The position numbers and the translations under genes were made by a program. 64,000 bases of DNA. Source: Nyssa sinensis. Lineage: Eukaryota; Streptophyta; Magnoliopsida; Cornales; Nyssaceae. The DNA is taken from the NCBI GenBank assembly GCA_008638375.1, contig CM018046.1:39671706-39735705 (forward strand). Reading direction: 5' to 3'. Position 1 is the stretch's first letter. Each line of letters begins with the position of its first letter. The notes beneath the pieces are model-generated. The model saw only the letters and a program-made list of their open reading frames with translations. It did no database searches and was not told where the DNA came from. Positions 58,166-64,000 of the stretch are shown in pieces.

Positions 58166-58684
58166 CAATAAATTACATTGATTTTTCCTTAATTTTCTAA
58201 TAATTACATGACCTCTCATAAGATTTTTAAAATTATTCTAATCTCTCCAATTTTATCTAAAAAACTACAAATAATCTTTCCAATCAATGTTTTTTCAAAA
58301 TAACAAAACTATCATTTTTATGTTTTTTTTTTTTATATACATTTTTTCAATTTTGACCATTTTTTTTCATTTTCAAATAAATATTGATTAACCCCATAAA
58401 TTTATTTTTATATAAAATAAAAATAAGCTATTTACTTTAAATTTATTTTTATATAAAATACAAAAGTTCTTTTTAAAAAGTTTAAAAAAATTGGTCAGAA
58501 TTAAATGCAAAATAAAAAATAAAAAAATGAAAGGGGCCGTTTTGTCGTTTTGAAAAAAAAATAACTAAAACGAGTTATTTGTTATTTGTTAGTAAGAAAT
58601 AGGGAATATTAGTATAATTTCATAAATTTTAAGAGATGTTAATATAATTATTAGAAATCTTATAAGAGGTCAGTACAATTTACC
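58166..58684. mobile_element. MULE-like MITE
   Basis: About 520 bp with long imperfect inverted repeats. The left begins ATAAATTACATTGATTTTTC. The right, reverse complemented, begins GGTAAATTGTACTGACCTCT. Both continue with TAAGATTTxTAA- and AAATTAT.CTAAT-like sequence for roughly 80 bp. The ends resemble those of the Pack-MULE (GGTAAATTACACT...CCTC). Flanks TTATATATACA and TTATATACA suggest a 9 bp-type duplication, but exact borders are uncertain in this AT-rich context. There is no coding content. Confidence 0.6.
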
Positions 58685-58689
58685 TTATA

Positions 58690-59253
58690 TACATACATTT
58701 AAAGACTTTGAAAACCTAGTGAGTTGTTAGAGTAGATGGTATTAAATCTCTACTAACCCCTACTCCCCTAGTCCCCTTTCTCTTGTGAGGATTTGAATCC
58801 TGTTATTCCCTTTGAAAAATAAGGAGGTAACTTACTTCAACAAAGGCATATATAGTCTTTCACACGACTATTTTTTTTTTCTTCAGTGATTAAGGACATT
58901 AACATACGACAAAGGCAAATAGAGTCTTTTCCATAGCCATATAAATTTTTTCTTCATTGATTAAGGACATTAACATTAACTAATCACCAATCACCACCCA
59001 TGTGGCCCTGTAGTAAGGAGGAAGATGGGATGAGTCATAAATTCGGATATCTTGGGTTTGAATTCTCACAGGAGTTTTTGTCTTGAAATTGACACTCTAT
59101 CCGTAAGTGCAAACTTGTACGAAATAGTTGTGATAGGAGGAGCCGGTGAGGTTTAAAAAAAAAAAAAAAAAACATTGGCTAATCACCAGAGGTGCTTGAC
59201 CAAATTCTGCATGTGTCAAATGTAGTTCCGGTCCCAATTGGATAAAAATTGTC

Positions 59254-59284
<31 letters not shown>

Positions 59285-60472
59285 CAAATTATAGACTTTT
59301 TGCTCCTAAATTCTATTTCTTGTTAGTTTCTTCATGTGCCATTAGCAAAGACACCTTTACGAGGAAACTTTCACCATTAAACAATGCCTACAAGAAGAAT
59401 GATCAGATGACAAGAATGCAGTCTAAACTATCTCCTCATTTAATAATGCCTTTAATTTCAAGCAAGCCAATTTTCCAATAAGTATATTATCTCTGTCCAA
59501 TGGTCTTAACAAAAAGAAGTTGATAAAGAAGAAGTCTCCTCTGTCACATAGCTTTGTTCGCCCACACGACTTGACCTAGAAACACTAATCTTACTTCCTC
59601 TTTGCACATTGTTTACATCGCCTGGGCAGCTCCTTAATTTGCATGCCACCAGTTTCCAAGACCTGAACTTCCCCATCAGTATGCTTTGTTAATTTAAGTG
59701 TTTTTTTTCTCTCTTCATTGCCAGCAGGTGGAAGATCTTTTTTAAGCATAAACATTGAGTTAATTAAACTAGTTGAAATTAAGTTGTGTAGTAAATTCTA
59801 CCCCAGTATGTAAATCTTCTTCTCTGCTTTTGTTTCTAGTGACTAGAGAGGCTTATATACATTAAACTTATGATCAAGCTATTATCTGTCATCTCCACGT
59901 AGAATTGGATTATTGATCTTATCGTTTAAAAGGATACTCTTGACTGTTAGTGTAACATATCCTTTTCACTCAACTTTTAGTATGTAAACCCCAGAGAGTT
60001 AGGTAAATGTTTGGGAGTGCAACGTCCCGCAGGTTTAATACTCATGGGTATTTCTGGGGTCACCCTCTACCCATAAGTGTATTTTTTTTTTTTTTGAAAT
60101 TCGGTATCCGATCTTTTTGACCGATGAATCTAAAAAATTAATTTTATTGTTTACTAGTGAGAACTCGATTAAAGCCAAGACAACATATTGACTAATCCCA
60201 ATAAACAATTCTGCTGCGTTTCAACTTAATGATTTCGAGAAACAAATTTCTTAATTACCATCTATCGTCCACCTGACCACTTTCCTTGAGGTTCGTAAAC
60301 TCACCCGTACGAGGGACAATTGAGTAACCTATGGATTCCCCGTCATTGAAAAAAAAAAAAAAAAACTTTTGGCATATATAGTTGAGATATTATATGCTTA
60401 GTCAAGACCAGTAGAAGGTCCCTCGTAATACAAAAATGTAATAGATAATTAATAATCCAATTATAACATGAT
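58690..60472. other. Intergenic AT-rich sequence
   Basis: It includes a (TA)n tract at about 59252-59280, A-runs at 59155-59172 and 60349-60365, and an imperfect local repeat near 58855-58980 (CATATATAGTCTTTC...TTAAGGACATTAACAT twice). No gene was recognised. Confidence 0.45.
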
Positions 60473-60808
60473 TTGCTCTGTGTCTATGTCAAAACAAGCG
60501 TGAATAATTTTTTTTCGTATAATTGTTTGGACTCTTGTTTGTGCTCGGATGTCGACCTCATGTCCAGTGAACGAGGCCTTAAACCTAATGATTTGCTAAA
60601 TATCAAGGCTGGCCCGTTGAAGTTAGTAGTTGATATATTCTGCCAAAGCCAAGAAGATAAGATTGAAGTCCTAGGCCGTATGTCAGTAACACAACGACTA
60701 CGGCACTCAATTAAGTATACTGTCTTGAAAGAGAACCAAACCAACGTGTTAACACAACTAAGAAGCTTGGTACTTGGTTACTCAAGTAATGGTATGTTAA
60801 AAATATAA
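60473..60808 (+). other. Unidentified 111-codon open frame
   Basis: The part from MSSERGLKPNDLLNIKAGPL to LRHSIKYTV is less AT-rich than its surroundings and could be a decayed exon. No family was recognised, no splice-site-bounded continuation was found, and the start is unclear. Coding status is doubtful. Confidence 0.25.
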
Positions 60809-62677
60809 CCATTTAATTAATTAGAATAAGTGAAACAGGAAATCAAATAAATAAATTTAAAATTATACCGACACAAAAAAACATAAAAATTTATACGATT
60901 CACTTCAAAATAGAATTACATCTATAGTTATTATGATTCTAAAAAGTTATAAATTATAAAGAGATACAACTTTTTAATTATAAATATAATATTAGGACAA
61001 CCGCACAATAATATAAAATATTAAAAAATATCCTTAAAAAAAAACATGATAGAATGTCTAAAGGATATACCAGAAGGTTCCACATAAGTTGGAACCTTGG
61101 ACGACTATGGGGCCTTAGAGTTATGGATGCACACCCAAAAAGTATAGTTAATCATCATGCAAAAAAAAGACACATGTTAACAGCTAATGGAGCCTTATCA
61201 AATCACACCCAACACGTTAAGATAGTGCAATGTGGACATGTGGTAGTAACTCTAACATAACAAAATGAAACTCCATTACCAGAGAATGTGGGGCGTGCAT
61301 GGAAGTTATAAGATCGTGATTGTCTAATGACTAATATCACACGACATGAATCATAGACGACCTGGTGAAAAATGTGGAAGACACGAGGGTAATCGACACT
61401 TTGTGTTGTCTATAAATACAGGTTCTGAAAATGAGTAAAGGACGTTGCGTTAATCAATCTTATAACTTAGCACTTAGTCGACCATAAATTAGTCTAAGCC
61501 TAACTTAACATAGCTTTAGAGTAGCCATAGTCATGACTTTGTACTACTTTTCTTTTATATTCTGTACTTACCACCACCATATAACTTGTGATTACAATCT
61601 TTTACACTTCATTACTTACATTTTTATTATAATTTATCTTGTTGGTCATTTTGTGTTATAAAGTCCTCGTTGTAAAGACAATTCTCTACTTCCTAGCATT
61701 GCATGACTCAATATGTATCAATAACCTCATCGGGATAAGTTTGGCATGCATTTGAGCCCATTAGGCTCTGGCACGCCTGTGTAATTTTAATTTGTGATAT
61801 TTTTAAGTCACTCACAAGTTTCTAAAAAACAATTTTTTTTATGAAAAAAACACATCAAAAAATATGATTGAAGAATGAAACCGAATGTGTGATATTTAGT
61901 TAATGAGAAGCTTATATATTTATAAGGATTCTTCTTTCTTTTTCTCCTTTGATTAAGAAAGAAGCTACTTAGAGTTCGATGATTTTTTTCATATATCAAA
62001 TGTTTGGAAGGATGAGTTTTTTTTTTTGTGTAGATATAGACTACCTAAACATATTTTAAAGATTTTATTTTTCCGTGAACATATGAGGCTACCCAAGAAT
62101 TTAAAACAAGAGGAGAGTTAAGATCCCTTATACGAATCTGTACTTTCATTCTGTTTGCCAATAAAATAGGGGAAATGACCACATATATATATATATATAT
62201 ATATATCCTGAATCTTGCAAATAATAAGAGAATTTCATTGCATTAGAGTAGTGATCTTCAACAAAATAATAAATTGTTGTGGGTATTAGAAGATAGATTT
62301 TTCCACACACACCCTTACATTCAATTTTCAATATGGCCTTCCAATCGTATTTTTTAATCTTGAAATGTTCATCCATTCCATATCCTATTATCTTCCCTTT
62401 TTAGTCAATAATTTTGCATCTTATATGAAATATAAATTGAATTTCTGTAATAATGTGAGAGAAATACCCCATCACTAATGATGTATCTCATTACAATATT
62501 CTCAATTAGGAAAATTGAGATTAGATTAGAATTTTACATTACATAAATGTGAATCAGAAGAGCCAGAGCTAAACGATATAATAGATGAGCCATGTGTTAA
62601 CACAGATCAGTGTATTATGAACCTAGGTGTGGTTCTAGAGATGACCGAAATGTTGATAATATGGGCGCTGAGATGTT
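60809..62677. other. Intergenic sequence with one LTR/promoter-like spot
   Basis: GTCTATAAATACAGG at about 61409 is a good TATA-type motif, followed by leader-like sequence. Together with 61270-61700 it may be a degraded LTR, but no partner was found. A (TA)n tract is at about 62184-62206. No gene was recognised. Confidence 0.35.
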
Positions 62678-64000
62678 TTGAAAAGGGAAGGAAAGAATAG
62701 GGCTTCAAAGAGAAGGTCGATAGATGATATTATAGTTATAGCAGAAGGTAGACCGGGGAAGCGTAGAAGACCTTGCCGATTCAAACAGAAAAATGTGGCT
62801 TGGAAAGCGATGACTATTGTTTTATTTCAATCTCTATCCTCAGGTGCAATCCACAATTGTAATCGAAAGTTGTATGGGCAATGGGTAAATTGTTAGGCTT
62901 GAGCTATGAAGAAAGTGAAGAGGAGTTGTCGAGTAGGTTAGTGGAAATTAAGAAGCAAGATAATGATAGGTTCAAGCAAATTGGGGGGAATTCAACCAGT
63001 TGAGTTTCTCAAAATCATACTATAATTGGCTAACATTCCCGAGATCACCTTGTGCATTCTTTGTTTTTTTTTGGGCCCCAGTTTAGTATTGGGTGCTTCA
63101 TTGTTGAATTGATTTCTTTTTCCCTCTCTTCTTCTTTTTTTGGGGTTGATTTCTTCTTATTCTTTGACATTGCCCCAATTTAGCATTAGGAGTATCTTTG
63201 TTGAATTGACTCTGATTGGTGTATATATTTTTTTTCTTCTTCTCCTTCCTCTTTTTTTTTTTTTTTTTTTATCAATTTTGCACTGCCCAGTTTTGGGGGT
63301 GATCCTAGGGGGTTGAATTCTCAAAAATTCATTACTTGGCTTAAAAAGGGTAGCACTAGAAACATATTTTGAACAGATAGCTAAAATGATAACCACTTGT
63401 CATTTTGGCACAAATCAAGTTAAAATTTGAAAATCACACAATTTTTTTTTTAGCATTAGAGTTGATGGTAAATGGGGCGCTTTCTCATACAGTACAGTCA
63501 GGGATTAAGGAACACCAAGAAGCACTCTTTTGTGATATCTACAACTTCAAGTTGGGAATGATCTTTCTTGGACATCATCTTAACATGGAGTATCTTGCTG
63601 AACATGATGATTGTCTTTGAATTCTAGTGGCTTCACTTTTTGTTGATGGCACAACTGATCCTCCTTAGATAACCTTGGCCATAGCTATATGTTGCCATTC
63701 TATTTACATCAATGAGTTTTACTAGCAAAATGAGCTTCATGGCACATGCTAATAGCATGGAACTGCCCTGGTTGAAGTTCGAGTGGATGCACGGTATGCT
63801 ATGAGAGCAAATTGGGAACATCTCTTACTAGTCATTGTAATTGTTTGTCATTATTTGCCTCATGCTTTGTTGGTTGTCTTGACGGCTTCATTGCTATGAA
63901 TGACTTACATGATGAGTGTTCACAGTGAGTTTCGAACTTGAAGCTGTCTTAGCATGCTTTGTGACTGATGGTACTCGGATGCTTTGGATGTAGTCTACTT
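62678..64000. other. Right-end sequence without recognised genes
   Basis: Open frames at 62678-62896 (basic, RRSIDDIIVIAEGRPGKRRR) and 63405-63620 show no domain. A pair of similar stretches around 63050-63180 and 63180-63300 (TTT...GCCCCA.TTTAG.ATTGGG, GGGTTGAATT) suggests a local degenerate repeat. T-runs occur at 63251-63272. The sequence runs off the window. Confidence 0.35.

Overview
This is a gene-poor, AT-rich piece of a plant nuclear genome, almost certainly a eudicot. The evidence is spliced exons of the plant acetylornithine deacetylase family, a SUPERMAN-type single C2H2 zinc-finger gene with a QALGGH motif, and many nested plant transposons: Tat-lineage and Del/Tekay-like Ty3/gypsy elements, Ty1/copia, a Mutator-like Pack-MULE, CACTA-like sequence and MITEs. 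The genus cannot be told from the sequence. Only one protein gene looks intact, the zinc-finger gene at 56065-56781 (minus strand).

The left two thirds (1-41.4 kb) are organised around a segmental duplication. Copy B (33759-39355) is nearly uninterrupted. Copy A is the same sequence broken into four blocks (1-713, 9951-10113, 14603-14992, 18671-22955) by three retrotransposon insertions. These are a decayed, 3'-truncated Tat-type element (714-9950), a 4.49 kb solo LTR (10114-14602, duplicated target ACCCC) and a 3.68 kb solo LTR (14993-18670, duplicated target CTTCT). Copy B holds the empty target sites, so the insertions can be read directly by comparing the two copies. Both copies carry a minus-strand acetylornithine deacetylase (ArgE/DapE-type M20 peptidase) gene with recognisable introns, and both are dead. 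Copy B has all nine exons but in-frame stops and frameshifts. Copy A lacks exons 1-2 and has a frameshift in exon 7.

Between the copies lies a second gypsy element (24526-32677, minus strand) with a Met-tRNA-type primer-binding site. It has a truncated 3' LTR, a mostly non-coding interior, and a 5' LTR that has swallowed a 924 bp Tat gag-protease fragment flanked by a 49 bp direct duplication.

The right third (41.4-64 kb) is mostly AT-rich intergenic DNA. It contains a 320 bp direct repeat, two foldback MITEs of one family, and a copia integrase remnant (49.27-51.95 kb) split by a 1464 bp Pack-MULE with a 9 bp target duplication. The Pack-MULE carries pieces of two unrelated host genes, a pentatricopeptide-repeat gene and a HAT3.1-like homeodomain gene. 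Further right are a cluster of CACTA-type subterminal hairpins (52.5-52.9 kb), LTR-like sequence, the zinc-finger gene, and a second MULE-like MITE (58.17-58.68 kb). No tRNA, rRNA or known microRNA precursor was recognised.

The most unusual items are the Pack-MULE with its captured intron, the Tat antisense reading frame with its own spliceosomal introns, the 924 bp gag-protease capture, and the built-in empty-site comparison between the two duplicate copies.
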